Below the pieces are notes generated by a model, which saw only the letters and a program-made list of their open reading frames with translations, was not told where the DNA came from and searched no databases. Shown here piece by piece: positions 54,399-63,980 of a DNA stretch of 64,000 nucleotides (the first letter of the stretch is position 1; each line of letters begins with the position of its first letter). A program made the translations under genes and the position numbers. This stretch comes from Candidatus [Bacteroides] periocalifornicus. Its GTDB lineage: Bacteria; Bacteroidota; Bacteroidia; Bacteroidales; CAJPTX01. The stretch is from NCBI GenBank assembly GCA_001421095.1, contig LIIK01000001.1, positions 65,526 through 129,525 on the forward strand. The letters are read 5' to 3'.

Positions 54399-55297
54399 AG
54401 ATGCTCTGGATATACACCCTGTTCTACTAAGCCGGCTAACTGTGCTGCCACGTAGGGCCTATCTGCTGGATAGGTAACACCGCACCAAGGCGAACGGCAG
54501 GGTAATACCTGGCAACGAGCCAACCCCGCCGCAAGCGACCGCTCCACCACCGTGGGTATATAGCACTCCGCTTTCTGAGTATCAGCCCCACCCTGGAAAA
54601 AATCGCGAATGTACTCCTCCGCCCTCTGGATGTAGTCTGGCGTGAATCCCCAGCAGTTCATCGATACCACACTATCCTCTGGCAATCCCACAGGGCGGCC
54701 AGCATCGGCTTCATCCACAATGCCCCCTGCCGTCTTCCGGATTTTCGTGTGCTCCCGTATGCCCTGCAGCTGCCCCTGGGCATCGAGCCTACATACACCG
54801 CGAGATACCGTGCCCGCCTCAGAAAGGGTGGCTGCCAGCGAGTACCCCACCATGCTCCATACCCCCGTGCCTACCGTTTGGCCCAAATGCCCTCCTAGAG
54901 TTTGAAATGCGGGTAGCCCGTAGAAATCGTCAGCATTGATCACGGCAAACGGACCCTCTATAGCATCCTTCGCGCACCAAACGGCATGGGCGGTTCCCCA
55001 GGGTTTCACTCTACCCGCAGGCACTTCTATACCCGTGGGCATGGTCTCTACCTCTTGGTAGGCTAGCTGAACGGGTAAATTCTCGGGCAACTTAGCCAAC
55101 ACCTGCTGCCGAAAGTCTGCCTCTATTGCCCTTCTTATGATAAACACCACCCGACCAAAACCACTTCGGAGGGCATCATACACAGAATATTCTAGGATGG
55201 TAGTGCCACCTGGGCCTATGCCATCCAGCTGCTTTATACCGCCATACCGACTACCTATGCCAGCAGCCAGCACCAAAAGCGTTGGAGAATTTGGCAT
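54389..55297 (-). CDS. Nucleotidyltransferase-family protein
   Basis: 302 residues. The NTP-transferase signature is LVLAAGIGSRYGGIKQLDGI (AAG-x-GxR-x-xxxKxxxxI), followed by TTILEYSVYDALRSGFGRVV and the metal-binding region FAVINADDFYGL. It resembles sugar-1-phosphate nucleotidylyltransferases that make NDP-sugars, but substrate cannot be assigned. It overlaps the LysO N-terminal gene by 10 bases. Confidence 0.82.
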   Translation of the reverse strand: MPNSPTLLVLAAGIGSRYGGIKQLDGIGPGGTTILEYSVYDALRSGFGRVVFIIRRAIEADFRQQVLAKLPENLPVQLAYQEVETMPTGIEVPAGRVKPWGTAHAVWCAKDAIEGPFAVINADDFYGLPAFQTLGGHLGQTVGTGVWSMVGYSLAATLSEAGTVSRGVCRLDAQGQLQGIREHTKIRKTAGGIVDEADAGRPVGLPEDSVVSMNCWGFTPDYIQRAEEYIRDFFQGGADTQKAECYIPTVVERSLAAGLARCQVLPCRSPWCGVTYPADRPYVAAQLAGLVEQGVYPEHLWK

Positions 55298-55422
55298 CGC
55301 TATCTTGCTAAAAAACGCCGCGAAGTTGTGAAAAAAATCAATGGCAATGCCTCTCCCTGCAGTTCAGTTCCACGTTTAAAATGGGAAAACACTGTTGCAC
55401 AGCTCTCTCTAGCATCAAAAAG

Positions 55423-56649
55423 CTATACGGCTTGGTACAGAGAATCTCGCTCAAGGGGGGTGTAGCCCGCATCGAGCACTATCTGCCGGAGCTCGCTTAC
55501 CGTAGCCGTCGGTTGCTGGTCTTCGACACCCGCCATGCTGTAGATCCTCGTGCTATCGCCTATCGTCCCATCCAGATCGTCTACCCCGTAGGCCAATGCC
55601 AGCGGGATATTGCGCTTCCCTAGCATTGGCCAATACCCCTTAAGATGCTGGATATTATCCAAGTATAGCCTACAGACAGCGTAGTTCCGTAGCACCTCTA
55701 GGGTAGACACCTCGCCCCGTACTCCCAGCCTATTCCCAGCCGCACGGAACTTTAGGGGGATAAAACAGTTGAATCCTCCCGTTTCATCCTGCAGCCTACG
55801 GAGCTGTTCTAGGTGATCCACCCTATCTGCATAGCCCTCTATGTGGCCAAAGAGCATGGTGGCATTTGATCGCATTCCGAGGCGATGGGCCTGCCAATGC
55901 ACCTCTAGCCACTGCTGCGCCGTGCATTTCTCTGGGCATATCTGCTGGCGAACCTCCTCGGCAAATATCTCTGCGCCACCACCCGGAATAGAATCCAGCC
56001 CTGCCGCTTGTAGCTGGGCCAACGCCACATCTAGCGAAAGGTTGGCATCTCGCACCAGCGGCACCAGCTCTACCGCCGAGAATGCCTTGATATGCAGCCT
56101 CGGAGCCGCCTGTCGTACCGTCTGCAGCAGCTCTACCACATGGTGAAATGTCCATTCAGGATGCACTCCCCCCGTGATATGAACCTCTGTGTTACCCTCT
56201 TCCTGCAGCTTGCGAGCCTTAGAGGCTATCTGCTCTAGGGTGAGTTCCCAAGCCTCCGGATGCCCACGCTCCTTGCGGAATGAGCAGAAACTGCACTGGT
56301 AGCGGCACAGGTTGGTCGGTTCTATATGCCCATTACGATTGTAGTAGGTGCTAAGCCCATTGAGGCGAAGCCGGGTATAGCTTGCAGCCAACGAGAGTAG
56401 AGGGGGGGAGGCATACCTGTAGAGCGCTAACCCCTGGGCAGGCGTGAGCCGTTCCCCCGCCATTGCCGCTTCTATTCCCTCGCGAACCTCTAGCGGTGCA
56501 CTAGGCAGGTGGAGGCCTATCAACCTCCGCTTGCGCTCCATAAGCACCTCAACACTAGGGGTGTGCAACTCTTCAAGAGGGAATTCCATGCCAATGGCTC
56601 TTTCTATTGCCCTCCTATAACGGTGAAGCCCCTTCCTTTGTTTCACCAC
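55423..56649 (-). CDS. mqnE: Aminofutalosine synthase (radical SAM)
   Basis: 408 residues from a GTG at 56649; the next GTG is one codon later and an ATG is at 56589, so the N-terminus is uncertain. The radical-SAM cluster is CRYQCSFCSF (C-x3-C-x2-C). Strong family blocks follow: TEVHITGGVHPEWTFHHVVE, AVELVPLVRDANLS, AGLDSIPGGGAEIFAEEVR, GMRSNATMLFGHIE and YWPMLGKRNIPLALAYGVDD. MqnE joins a carboxyvinyl-benzoate to adenosine in the futalosine menaquinone pathway. No other mqn gene is in the window. Confidence 0.93.
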   Translation of the reverse strand: MVKQRKGLHRYRRAIERAIGMEFPLEELHTPSVEVLMERKRRLIGLHLPSAPLEVREGIEAAMAGERLTPAQGLALYRYASPPLLSLAASYTRLRLNGLSTYYNRNGHIEPTNLCRYQCSFCSFRKERGHPEAWELTLEQIASKARKLQEEGNTEVHITGGVHPEWTFHHVVELLQTVRQAAPRLHIKAFSAVELVPLVRDANLSLDVALAQLQAAGLDSIPGGGAEIFAEEVRQQICPEKCTAQQWLEVHWQAHRLGMRSNATMLFGHIEGYADRVDHLEQLRRLQDETGGFNCFIPLKFRAAGNRLGVRGEVSTLEVLRNYAVCRLYLDNIQHLKGYWPMLGKRNIPLALAYGVDDLDGTIGDSTRIYSMAGVEDQQPTATVSELRQIVLDAGYTPLERDSLYQAV

Positions 56650-56690
56650 CTCGGGTAACTATTGCCTTTTTCTGCCATAAGACCTCAACA

Positions 56691-56862
56691 AAAACTCCCC
56701 CATGGGTTCAATCTTTTATCGCAGGCCTTTCCCCGATGCAGCACGTCGCACCGTTTAATGGATTTTTGCAGAGGTCTTGGTTGGTACGGCATACCTCGCC
56801 ACAGCCTCCCCTCCAATGCCGACTGTAGGGGCGGGGTCTTCGCAATGCGAAGATTTCCCCGC
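56691..56862. repeat. Composite repeat plus family D palindrome
   Basis: 56691-56785 carries AAAACTCCCCCATGGGTTCA, ATCTTTTATCGCAGGCC, GCAGCACGTCGCACCGTTTA and ATGGATTTTTGCAGAGGTC. 56826-56862 has GGGGCGGGGTCTTCGC, then AATGCGAAGATTTCCCCGCC. No gene is credible in 56650-56929. Confidence 0.7.
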
Positions 56863-56929
56863 CCACCGCCTCATCCGCCATGCTTACGCCCACCCTTCCC
56901 TCCCCCGCTTCCCCTTACGCTCCCTCTAC

Positions 56930-56972
56930 AAAAAACTCGGTGGGGTGCAAACGATTCTGCCTGCACCCCGCC
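56930..56972 (-). terminator. Terminator after the chemoreceptor gene
   Basis: GGCGGGGTGCA pairs with TGCACCCCACC (one mismatch) around a 12-base loop and is followed by GAGTTTTTTG on the minus strand. Confidence 0.75.
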
Positions 56973-56992
56973 TGGTCTATAACACCGCTCGG

Positions 56993-59158
56993 CTAGAAAT
57001 TCTCGTAATCCGAGTCGCTGGGAGTATCCATCCCCATGTCTAGCACCACGCCACCGGGCTTTTTGGTAGCTGGCGGAGGTACGGGCGCTGTAGGTTTCGC
57101 AGGAGGAGTAGCGGGTGCGGCCTTCCCTGCTGGCGGAGCTGGCACCGTAGGCTTAACTGGGTGCACTGTCGTAACCGTAGGCTTAACCCGTGGCCCAGCT
57201 GCCTTGGTGGTCGTGGCGGGCTTACCTACCGTGGCAGCAGGCAATGTGCTAGCCCCCTTTGTGGCAGTTGTTGGCACACTCGTGGCATTCCCTGGATGCT
57301 TTATGGCCGGCTTGGCTGGCGATGCACCGCTAGGCGCATGGGTATTGGGCTGTGCGAATGACGGAGGCTGTGGGGTGGTGCTCCGCTTGGGTGTGGTGGA
57401 GGCACTGGCTGGCTTGGCTACACGCGATAGGTCTATCTTGAAGTAGCTCATCTGCACCCCAAGTTCATTGGCCAGGCGGGCAAGGGTAACGGCATTATCG
57501 GCCAGGTTATCGCTGCTCGCTGCATTGGTTTGAGACACGCTATTGAGCTGCTGAATCGCGCTGTTCACCTGGTCAGCACCAGAGCGTTGCTCCGCGCTAG
57601 ATACCGCCACCTCGCGGGCAATGCTCAGGCTGCTCTGCACATTGGGTACTATCGCATCCACCGCCGTTGCGGTTTGGTCTGAGGTTTGCACTGCCGAATT
57701 CACCAGGCTTATTACCTCGGCTGCTGCATCACCGCTACGCTCTGCCAGCTTACGAACCTCTGAGGCCACCACGGCAAATCCTCTACCATGCTCGCCTGCA
57801 CGGGCCGCCTCTACCGCGGCATTGAGCGCGAGGATGTTCGTCTGGCTGGCTATCTCGCTCACCACGCTAATCTTCGCTGCTATATCCTGCACGGCCTTAC
57901 GGCTGCTGCTTACATGCTGCTTGAGCTCTTCAAGAATCGCCGCCACCTTCTCCGACACCTTTTCAGACTGCTGCGCGTTGGCCGCATTGGCATCTATGTT
58001 GGCCGCCATCTCCTCCATGGCGCTGCTCACCTCTTCTGCGCTGCTAGCCTGCGAACTCGCACCCTCGGCTATCATGCGGCTCGAGTGCTCCATCTCTTTC
58101 CCGCTATTCTGCAGCTCCATGGTGGCATTGGCCAGAGAGGCTATCAGCTCTGAGAGTTTCGCATGCAGATCCTCGGCCAGTTGCGCGAGCCGGCCCCCCT
58201 CATCCTTCCGGCTCAGATCTCGCGCCTCAAGCCCGCTCTCCGATATGAGGTCGCCATCGCGCATCCGGGTGAAGAACAGCAGCAGCTTCCTGTAAATCCT
58301 CGAGAGATGGTTGGCCGACACCGTGACACCGTAGATTATGAGCAGGATGAAGCCCACTGGGATCAGAACCATCAGGATCGCCACAAAGTTGAAGAACTTC
58401 CCCGCCTCCCGGTCTATGTAGTCCACCACATCGGTGAAGAACTGGATGATCTTAGCCTGGTTCTCCGCTAGCGTGGCGAGTACTGCGCGTTTCTGTTCCA
58501 TCAGCCCCTTCAACGCTGCGACCTCTTCCACTAGATCGGCGAGCTGGGCACGCACCTCAGCAGATTGCGATGCGCTACGAGCCTCCAGCACCTCTAGCCC
58601 CTGCTGTGCCTGCCCCAGCAGCTGGGGGGCATCTATCAGCGCCGGATCAGACAGCCAGGTCTGCACTGCCGCGAGCTGCTCGGCACTCCCGGTGTTCTCT
58701 AGCTCCAGCGCATGCTTATGGAGCAGCTGCATGTACGCTGACTGGATATGCTGAATCCCTACGTAGAGCTTGCCCTCTACCTCAAAAAAACTGTCGGCTC
58801 CAGCCCTATAGTTCGCCACAGACTGCATGTAGATATCCCGAAATTTCACCGCCGGGCCCGCAGACTTTATAGTCGCCTCGGTATTAGCCACCGCATCAAA
58901 GAGCGAAAAAAGGGAATCGTAGGTCTTTACTACGGCCTGATCATGTGTCCGGCGGTACTCTTCCGTAAGCAGGAAGAGCCGATTCACAAACCGGTTATTC
59001 TTGTCCGTGATCTTGTAGGCTGGCAGAAAATCGCGAAAGATCTTCAGCGCTGATACTCCTACTATTGTGACCACTGCAAATCCTACTACGCCCACGGCCA
59101 CCGACGTGTAGAACTTCCCCCTCAGCGAGAGGTTGGCGGCATATTTCATCAAGCCCAT
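56993..59158 (-). CDS. Methyl-accepting chemotaxis protein with a long C-terminal tail
   Basis: 721 residues. Membrane helix 1 is about 18-40 and helix 2 about 258-282 ([20 protein letters not shown]), enclosing a helical sensor domain of about 215 residues. A HAMP-like region follows, then the signalling coiled coil; its tip reads [40 protein letters not shown], both fully conserved. The last about 110 residues are low-complexity Pro/Ala/Thr/Lys ([16 protein letters not shown]), ending DSDYENF. No cheA, cheW, cheR or cheB is nearby. The unusual tail may tether adaptors or act as a long linker for the C-terminal residues. Confidence 0.92.
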   Translation of the reverse strand: MGLMKYAANLSLRGKFYTSVAVGVVGFAVVTIVGVSALKIFRDFLPAYKITDKNNRFVNRLFLLTEEYRRTHDQAVVKTYDSLFSLFDAVANTEATIKSAGPAVKFRDIYMQSVANYRAGADSFFEVEGKLYVGIQHIQSAYMQLLHKHALELENTGSAEQLAAVQTWLSDPALIDAPQLLGQAQQGLEVLEARSASQSAEVRAQLADLVEEVAALKGLMEQKRAVLATLAENQAKIIQFFTDVVDYIDREAGKFFNFVAILMVLIPVGFILLIIYGVTVSANHLSRIYRKLLLFFTRMRDGDLISESGLEARDLSRKDEGGRLAQLAEDLHAKLSELIASLANATMELQNSGKEMEHSSRMIAEGASSQASSAEEVSSAMEEMAANIDANAANAQQSEKVSEKVAAILEELKQHVSSSRKAVQDIAAKISVVSEIASQTNILALNAAVEAARAGEHGRGFAVVASEVRKLAERSGDAAAEVISLVNSAVQTSDQTATAVDAIVPNVQSSLSIAREVAVSSAEQRSGADQVNSAIQQLNSVSQTNAASSDNLADNAVTLARLANELGVQMSYFKIDLSRVAKPASASTTPKRSTTPQPPSFAQPNTHAPSGASPAKPAIKHPGNATSVPTTATKGASTLPAATVGKPATTTKAAGPRVKPTVTTVHPVKPTVPAPPAGKAAPATPPAKPTAPVPPPATKKPGGVVLDMGMDTPSDSDYENF

Positions 59159-59244
59159 AGCGCTAGCTTTTCTGTATTGCTAAGTTTAAGTAATAATTGG
59201 TTTTCTAGTATACGAACCTTCTTGTTAGAATGTTACGCTGAGTG

Positions 59245-60258
59245 TCAAAAATGCGGAATCCTAGAGAACGTTTTCTGCCTAAGAATCACGTAACGGAACA
59301 CAATAAGACGAGGTGCTAAGGGGGCTAGCCGCGGATTGCCATCGTTGTTGAAATTCTTGAACGCTTTCCAAAAATCCACATGCGCACGCAGCACCGCCAT
59401 AAACAGCGCCCCGCGCCCGCTCAGCAGGTATACCAACGCCGCCGCCCCATCGAGCAGCATCCTAAGAATCAGCCGAATCCACCTACTCCGCGCTGGGAGG
59501 TTCGCATGCAGCATCCAGAGGCTGTTGCGGAAGTTCAAGTAGAGCTTGCGGGGCGAGGCTGTAGGCAGCGTTCCACCCCCTATGTGGTATACTACGGACT
59601 GGGGTTCCACCCACACCTGCCCGCCAAGCCGACGCATGTGCCAGCAGAGGTCTATCTCCTCCATGTGCGCGAAGAATTCAGCCTTTAGCCCCCCGCACCG
59701 CCAGTAGGCCTCAGCCCGCACTGCTAGGCACGCACCGCTAGCCCAGTGCACAGGCCGAGCATCGTCATACTGCCCCTGGTCGCGCTCTACCGTGCCCAGA
59801 ATCCGGCCGCGGCAGAAGGGGTACCCCAGCCAGTCGAGATACCCACCGCTAGCGCCTGCGTACTCAAAGTGGCCTCGCTGCGCGTAGCTACGGATTTTAG
59901 GCATTACCGCCCACCTAGCAGCATCGGCATCAAGGCAGGCCAACAGGGGGGAGAGCCAACCCGGCGACACCTCCACATCGGTATTCAGCAGCACGTAGAT
60001 CTCTGCCCCTAGAAGCTCCCGAACCCGTGCCAGTGCGAAGTTATACCCCGCAGCAAAGCCTAGATTTTCGCTACTACGCACCACCAGTACCGAGGGGAAT
60101 GCAGATTCCACATAGCCTGCCGAGCCGTCTGTAGAGCCATTATCGGCCACCACCACCCGTGCGCACTCGGGCACACTGGCCAGCAACGGGGGTAAAAACT
60201 GCTCTAGCAGCCCCCGCGTATTCCAGTTCAGCACCACTACGGCCACCCTGCTACTCAT
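59245..60258 (-). CDS. Glycosyltransferase family 2
   Basis: 337 residues. GT-A fold: VVVLNWNTRGLLEQFLPPLL, VVADNGSTDGSAGYV, and the DxD region VLLNTDVEVSPGW. GACLAVRAEAYWRCGGL and HMEEIDLCWHMRRLGGQVWV (catalytic ED-like acid) follow the rhamnosyltransferase-like GT2 pattern. A C-terminal hydrophobic region (LLDGAAALVYLLSGRGALFM) may bind the membrane. It probably adds a sugar to LPS or another cell-surface glycan. It overlaps the acyltransferase gene by 8 bases. Confidence 0.87.
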   Translation of the reverse strand: MSSRVAVVVLNWNTRGLLEQFLPPLLASVPECARVVVADNGSTDGSAGYVESAFPSVLVVRSSENLGFAAGYNFALARVRELLGAEIYVLLNTDVEVSPGWLSPLLACLDADAARWAVMPKIRSYAQRGHFEYAGASGGYLDWLGYPFCRGRILGTVERDQGQYDDARPVHWASGACLAVRAEAYWRCGGLKAEFFAHMEEIDLCWHMRRLGGQVWVEPQSVVYHIGGGTLPTASPRKLYLNFRNSLWMLHANLPARSRWIRLILRMLLDGAAALVYLLSGRGALFMAVLRAHVDFWKAFKNFNNDGNPRLAPLAPRLIVFRYVILRQKTFSRIPHF

Positions 60259-61144
60259 CGCCCGCGGGCTTTTGGTGCTTCCAGCGTCGGTGCGACCATA
60301 GCCAGTACTCTGGCCGCTCCCGTATACAGCGTTCTAGCGCCGCCAGATGTTGCGCCGTTATCCAGTCCTCGGGCGTCTCCCGTGGAGTATCTGTTATAAA
60401 CTCAAGGGTTACAGAGAAGTAGCCCCTCTTAGGCTGCCGCATGTGGCAGAAGAATACCGGGGCATCTATTTTCTTGGCTACATGTTCTACGCCCCTGAAT
60501 ACCAAGGTATCCTGATTCAAAAAATGCCCCCAGTAATGATTCCCCTTCCAAGGGGTCTGGTCGGCTATAAGCCCCGCCAGCACAGGTTTCCCCTCATGCT
60601 CATAGCGGAGAATGGTGCGCAGCGTATCCTTCATCTCCACGGCCACCGCGCCGAGCCTTTGCCGCGACCGCGTCAGGAGATTCTCTATCCAGCGGTTGCC
60701 GACAGGCTTGTAGATCCCCAGGAATACGAACGGGATGATGGGCGCGGCGCACGTCAAAAACTCCCAGTTGCAGTAGTGGGCGGCGGCTATCACCACGCTC
60801 CGCCCCTGCTGGTAGTAGGGCTCCATCACCCCCACATTGGTGAACTCGCACCGGCGCACTATCCGCTTGCTAGAGGCGTGCATCATGAACGCGCTCTCTA
60901 GCAGAAGATCGGCCAGGTGTCGATAGAATCGCCACGCAAGCCGCCGTATCTCCCCCTCGTCCCGCTCCGGGAATGACCGCCGAAGGTTGCCCAATACCAC
61001 CCCCCTACGGTACCGGAAAAGGTAGGCGAGCTGAAAGGCCAACACATCGGCCAACCCGTAGAAAATCCAGCGTGGCAACACCCCCACCACGTAGGTAATG
61101 CCGTAGAATATGAGGTAGACCGAATACTGGAGTACCCTGCGCAT
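60251..61144 (-). CDS. Lipid A biosynthesis-type (LpxL/HtrB) acyltransferase
   Basis: 297 residues. One N-terminal membrane segment and the motifs of lysophospholipid acyltransferases: catalytic AAHYCNWE (H-x4-E form), GIYKPVGNRWIENLL and LAGLIADQTPWKGNHYWGHFL. The end EYWLWSHRRWKHQKP is the typical late-acyltransferase WxHRRWK motif. It probably adds a secondary acyl chain to lipid A at the inner membrane. It overlaps the GT2 gene, fitting a lipid A/LPS unit. Confidence 0.9.
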   Translation of the reverse strand: MRRVLQYSVYLIFYGITYVVGVLPRWIFYGLADVLAFQLAYLFRYRRGVVLGNLRRSFPERDEGEIRRLAWRFYRHLADLLLESAFMMHASSKRIVRRCEFTNVGVMEPYYQQGRSVVIAAAHYCNWEFLTCAAPIIPFVFLGIYKPVGNRWIENLLTRSRQRLGAVAVEMKDTLRTILRYEHEGKPVLAGLIADQTPWKGNHYWGHFLNQDTLVFRGVEHVAKKIDAPVFFCHMRQPKRGYFSVTLEFITDTPRETPEDWITAQHLAALERCIRERPEYWLWSHRRWKHQKPAGDE

Positions 61145-61146
61145 AG

Positions 61147-61959
61147 CTATCCTCGGTAGAATCCTGCAATAATATCCCTAAACTCCTCAAACATACCACT
61201 CCCCGCGCACAGCAGCTCGCCACCGTAGAGATAGTCATCCCCTCCCTGAAAATCCGAAAAACGCACCCCCGCCTCTAGGCATATGGCAATGCCAGCCGCC
61301 ACATCCCAAGCATGCAAACCGTATTCGTAGAAGGCATCCACCCGGCCCGCGGCCACATAGGCTAGGTCGGTAGCCGCCGATCCCAAGCGTCTAAGCCCAT
61401 GCGAGTTCCGCATGAAGTAGTCCATCGACCGGAAGAACGACCCCATACTCGAGTAGTCTGTGTAGGGGAAGCCCGTTGCAATTAAGGCTGCATCCACGCT
61501 GCCACACTCGCTGGCCTGTAGGGGCTTCCCGTCCAGGTAGGCCCCCTGCCCTTGCACTGCATAGTAGGTCTCTCGGTGCGTGGCCTCATGTATCACCCCT
61601 AGAACGGGGACATCGTGGAAAGTAAGCCCAATGCTCACCGCGAATGGCGAGAGCCCGTGGATGAAATTGGTGGTGCCGTCAAGTGGATCTACTATCCAGT
61701 TGAACTCTTCCGCCTTCTGCGTGCCACCGCCCTCCTCAGACACTACCCCAGCCTCTGGGAGCAGCTCACGCAGTCTCGGGATAATCATCCCCTCGGCAGT
61801 TTTATCTACATACGACACAAAGTCATGCCGTCCCTTCTCCTCCACCGCCTCCTTCCTAAATGTCCTAGCCTCTGCGCGTAGGAATTCCCCCACCTCTACC
61901 GCAAGGGCTATCGTAGCTTGGCATACGGGCTGCAAGCGGGCCATCTGGTCTGGTGTCAT
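61147..61959 (-). CDS. Inositol monophosphatase-family protein
   Basis: 270 residues from the ATG at 61959, which overlaps the mtaB stop as ATGA (ATGs at 61965 and 61977 are possible but lie further into mtaB). The IMPase motifs are present: VVSEEGGG (metal-binding Glu), WIVDPLDGTTNFIHG, and HAWDVAAGIAICLEAG. Such enzymes remove phosphate from inositol phosphates, fructose-1,6-bisphosphate, NADP or PAP; which applies here cannot be told. It is 2 bases upstream of the acyltransferase gene. Confidence 0.9.
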   Translation of the reverse strand: MTPDQMARLQPVCQATIALAVEVGEFLRAEARTFRKEAVEEKGRHDFVSYVDKTAEGMIIPRLRELLPEAGVVSEEGGGTQKAEEFNWIVDPLDGTTNFIHGLSPFAVSIGLTFHDVPVLGVIHEATHRETYYAVQGQGAYLDGKPLQASECGSVDAALIATGFPYTDYSSMGSFFRSMDYFMRNSHGLRRLGSAATDLAYVAAGRVDAFYEYGLHAWDVAAGIAICLEAGVRFSDFQGGDDYLYGGELLCAGSGMFEEFRDIIAGFYRG

Positions 61960-63293
61960 TGGCATAGCTCTAGGCATTCGCCCCGCATAGCTCCATCCTC
62001 GAAGGGTGCTTTTAGTCGCACCCGGGCTATATGCCCTTGGCTGGTAGGCTCTGCGGAGAATCTGGTTCTGATATAGTTATCGGTAAATCCCTGCGCATTT
62101 CCATTCGCCCCTACCCGCTCCACCAGCACTGGGCGCACCTGCCCCTCAAAGCGCAGGCAGTAGTGCCTATGCAGCGTATCGGAGAGCGATAGCAGACGCT
62201 GAACCCGCTCATGCAGCACGCCGGACTCCACCTGCCCAGGGAGGGTGGCGGCCAGCGTGCCAGGCCTGCGCGAATAGGGGAATACATGCAGGTAAGAGGG
62301 CTCTAGCAACTCTATGAACTGGCAGCTCTCCGCGAAATCCGCATCCGTCTCGCCGGGGAATCCCACTATCACATCCACCCCAAGAAAAGGGGTACACAGG
62401 TAACGGCGTACAGCCTCTACCCGCTCCCTATATAGCTGCGTGGTATAGCGCCTCCCCATGGCTCGGAGCACTGCGCTTGAACCTGACTGCAGCGGGAGGT
62501 GTATATGCGGAAGGAACTTACTAGAAGAGCCCATGAACGCAAGAATACCATCGGTAAGCAGATTCGGCTCTACCGACGAGATCCTGTACCGTGCAATGCC
62601 CTCTACCCTCTCAAGCGCCCGCAGCAGCTCTATGAATGCCTCGCCTGTGGTTCGCCCAAAATCCCCCGTGTTCACCCCCGTTAGCACTATCTCACGCACA
62701 CCCCGCGACGCTATCTGTTCAGCCTCCCGCACTATATCGGCTATCCGTGGACTACGGCTCTCGCCCCTAGCCTGGGGTATTGCGCAGTAGGTACAGCGGT
62801 AGCTACAGCCATCCTGCACCTTGAGGAAGGCGCGCGTCCGCCCACCCGAGGAGTACGCATGGAAAAAATCACCATACGGGCCAGAATCCTGCACCTGCCC
62901 CGCGCACAAATCCAGCTCGGGGGCTACCCCCTCCATCTCCTGCCCTACGGGCCAAAGCCTGCGGTGCACCAGCAGCGCCAGCTGCGGTTTATCCTTAGCC
63001 ACCAGCACCAGATCTACCGCAGAGTCGGCCTCCAGCTCCTGGGCTGACAGCTGGGCGTAGCACCCCGCCACCACCACGCGTACATGGGGATTCTGCTGCT
63101 TGAGGTGGTGCACTAGCTGCCGAGCCTTACGCTGGGCCTGCTCCGTTACCGCGCACGTATTCACCACCACCACATCGGCTTCGGCAGCCCCCTTGGTCAC
63201 GGTGTAACCCAGGGCCTGGAACTGCCGGGCATACGTAGCGGTCTCCGAGTAGTTCAGCTTGCACCCTAGAGTCCTAAAGGTTACAGCAGGCAT
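61956..63293 (-). CDS. mtaB: tRNA t6A37 methylthiotransferase
   Basis: 445 residues. The N-terminal UPF0004 domain has TLGCKLNYSETA, VVVNTCAVTEQAQRKAR and VAGCYAQL, giving the three cysteines of the second cluster. The radical-SAM cluster is DGCSYRCTYCAIPQARG (C-x3-C-x2-C). A C-terminal TRAM domain follows. GCKLN at the N-terminus and length favour MtaB over MiaB and RimO. It converts t6A37 to ms2t6A in tRNAs reading ANN codons. It heads the operon mtaB - IMPase - acyltransferase - GT2. Confidence 0.93.
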   Translation of the reverse strand: MPAVTFRTLGCKLNYSETATYARQFQALGYTVTKGAAEADVVVVNTCAVTEQAQRKARQLVHHLKQQNPHVRVVVAGCYAQLSAQELEADSAVDLVLVAKDKPQLALLVHRRLWPVGQEMEGVAPELDLCAGQVQDSGPYGDFFHAYSSGGRTRAFLKVQDGCSYRCTYCAIPQARGESRSPRIADIVREAEQIASRGVREIVLTGVNTGDFGRTTGEAFIELLRALERVEGIARYRISSVEPNLLTDGILAFMGSSSKFLPHIHLPLQSGSSAVLRAMGRRYTTQLYRERVEAVRRYLCTPFLGVDVIVGFPGETDADFAESCQFIELLEPSYLHVFPYSRRPGTLAATLPGQVESGVLHERVQRLLSLSDTLHRHYCLRFEGQVRPVLVERVGANGNAQGFTDNYIRTRFSAEPTSQGHIARVRLKAPFEDGAMRGECLELCQ

Positions 63294-63316
63294 TCCGAGC
63301 TATTTGAAAGACCCCG

Positions 63317-63324
63317 CAAAGGTA
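63317..63324 (-). promoter_or_regulatory. -7 box for the mtaB operon
   Basis: TACCTTTG on the minus strand, 24 bases before the ATG. Confidence 0.7.
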
Positions 63325-63350
63325 GCTATTTTCGGGAGAATAGGCATAGA

Positions 63351-63980
63351 ACTTGGTAGGGGCGGCGCCGAGCAACGCGAGTGCCCGCCCAACCAATTTC
63401 CGCATGCTCCCTTCCTCCTATCTATTCTCTGCCCTCTTGCGAACGCCTGTCCGTAGTGGCTTTCTTCCCCTCTTGGAATACGGAGGTTTAAATCATCTGA
63501 TACTCCCCTGCTCCAAAGACCGTAGCGACGCCGCATTAATAACCGTGATGCGGCATTATATATAATAACCGCGACGCGGCACGCCACGTCGCTACTAAAA
63601 CCGCGACACCGCATGGTGGCAACGGGCGGGGAAATCTTCGCGCGAACCGCGAAAACCCCGCACCCTACAGTCGGGCTTCTACGGGGAGCCCGGTGTCCCT
63701 ATAAAAACCGACGCAGCACTGTTAGGGCGGGCACTCGCTACGCTCGGCACCGCCCCTACCAAGAAGGCAATAGCAAATCTCGCCAATGGATAGAAATGTG
63801 ACTATCTGCTGAAAACCTACGGAAAATTCTTTATCGCGACGCGGCGCGCCGCGTCGCTACGGTCTTCGAGAAATGGAATTGCGTAATTAAAACCTGTTTA
63901 CCCGCAAGAAGGAAAAGAACCCTTTAAAAGAAATTGACCACATACGGGCCTTTTGCAGAGGGCCTCCCCTTTTGGAATAC
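63351..63980. repeat. Dense cluster of dispersed repeats, families B, C and D
   Basis: 63351-63390 is a short family C copy (GGTAGGGGCGGCGCCGAGC). 63525-63605 has tandem family B blocks (GACCGTAGCGACGCCGCATT, AACCGTGATGCGGC, AACCGCGACGCGGCACGCC). 63627-63662 is a family D palindrome. 63716-63806 is a full family C copy (GGGCGGGCACTCGCTACGC, CACCGCCCCTACCAAGA, GCAAATCTCGCCAATGGAT). 63832-63915 is a family B copy continuing as CTACGGTCTTCGAG and TTTACCCGCAAGAAGG. No credible gene lies between 63294 and the window end. Confidence 0.8.

Noticed and set aside
57621..58295. 224-codon plus-strand ORF rich in Ala, Ser, Leu
   Set aside because: Antisense of the chemoreceptor coiled coil; heptad-rich helices often give long reverse frames.
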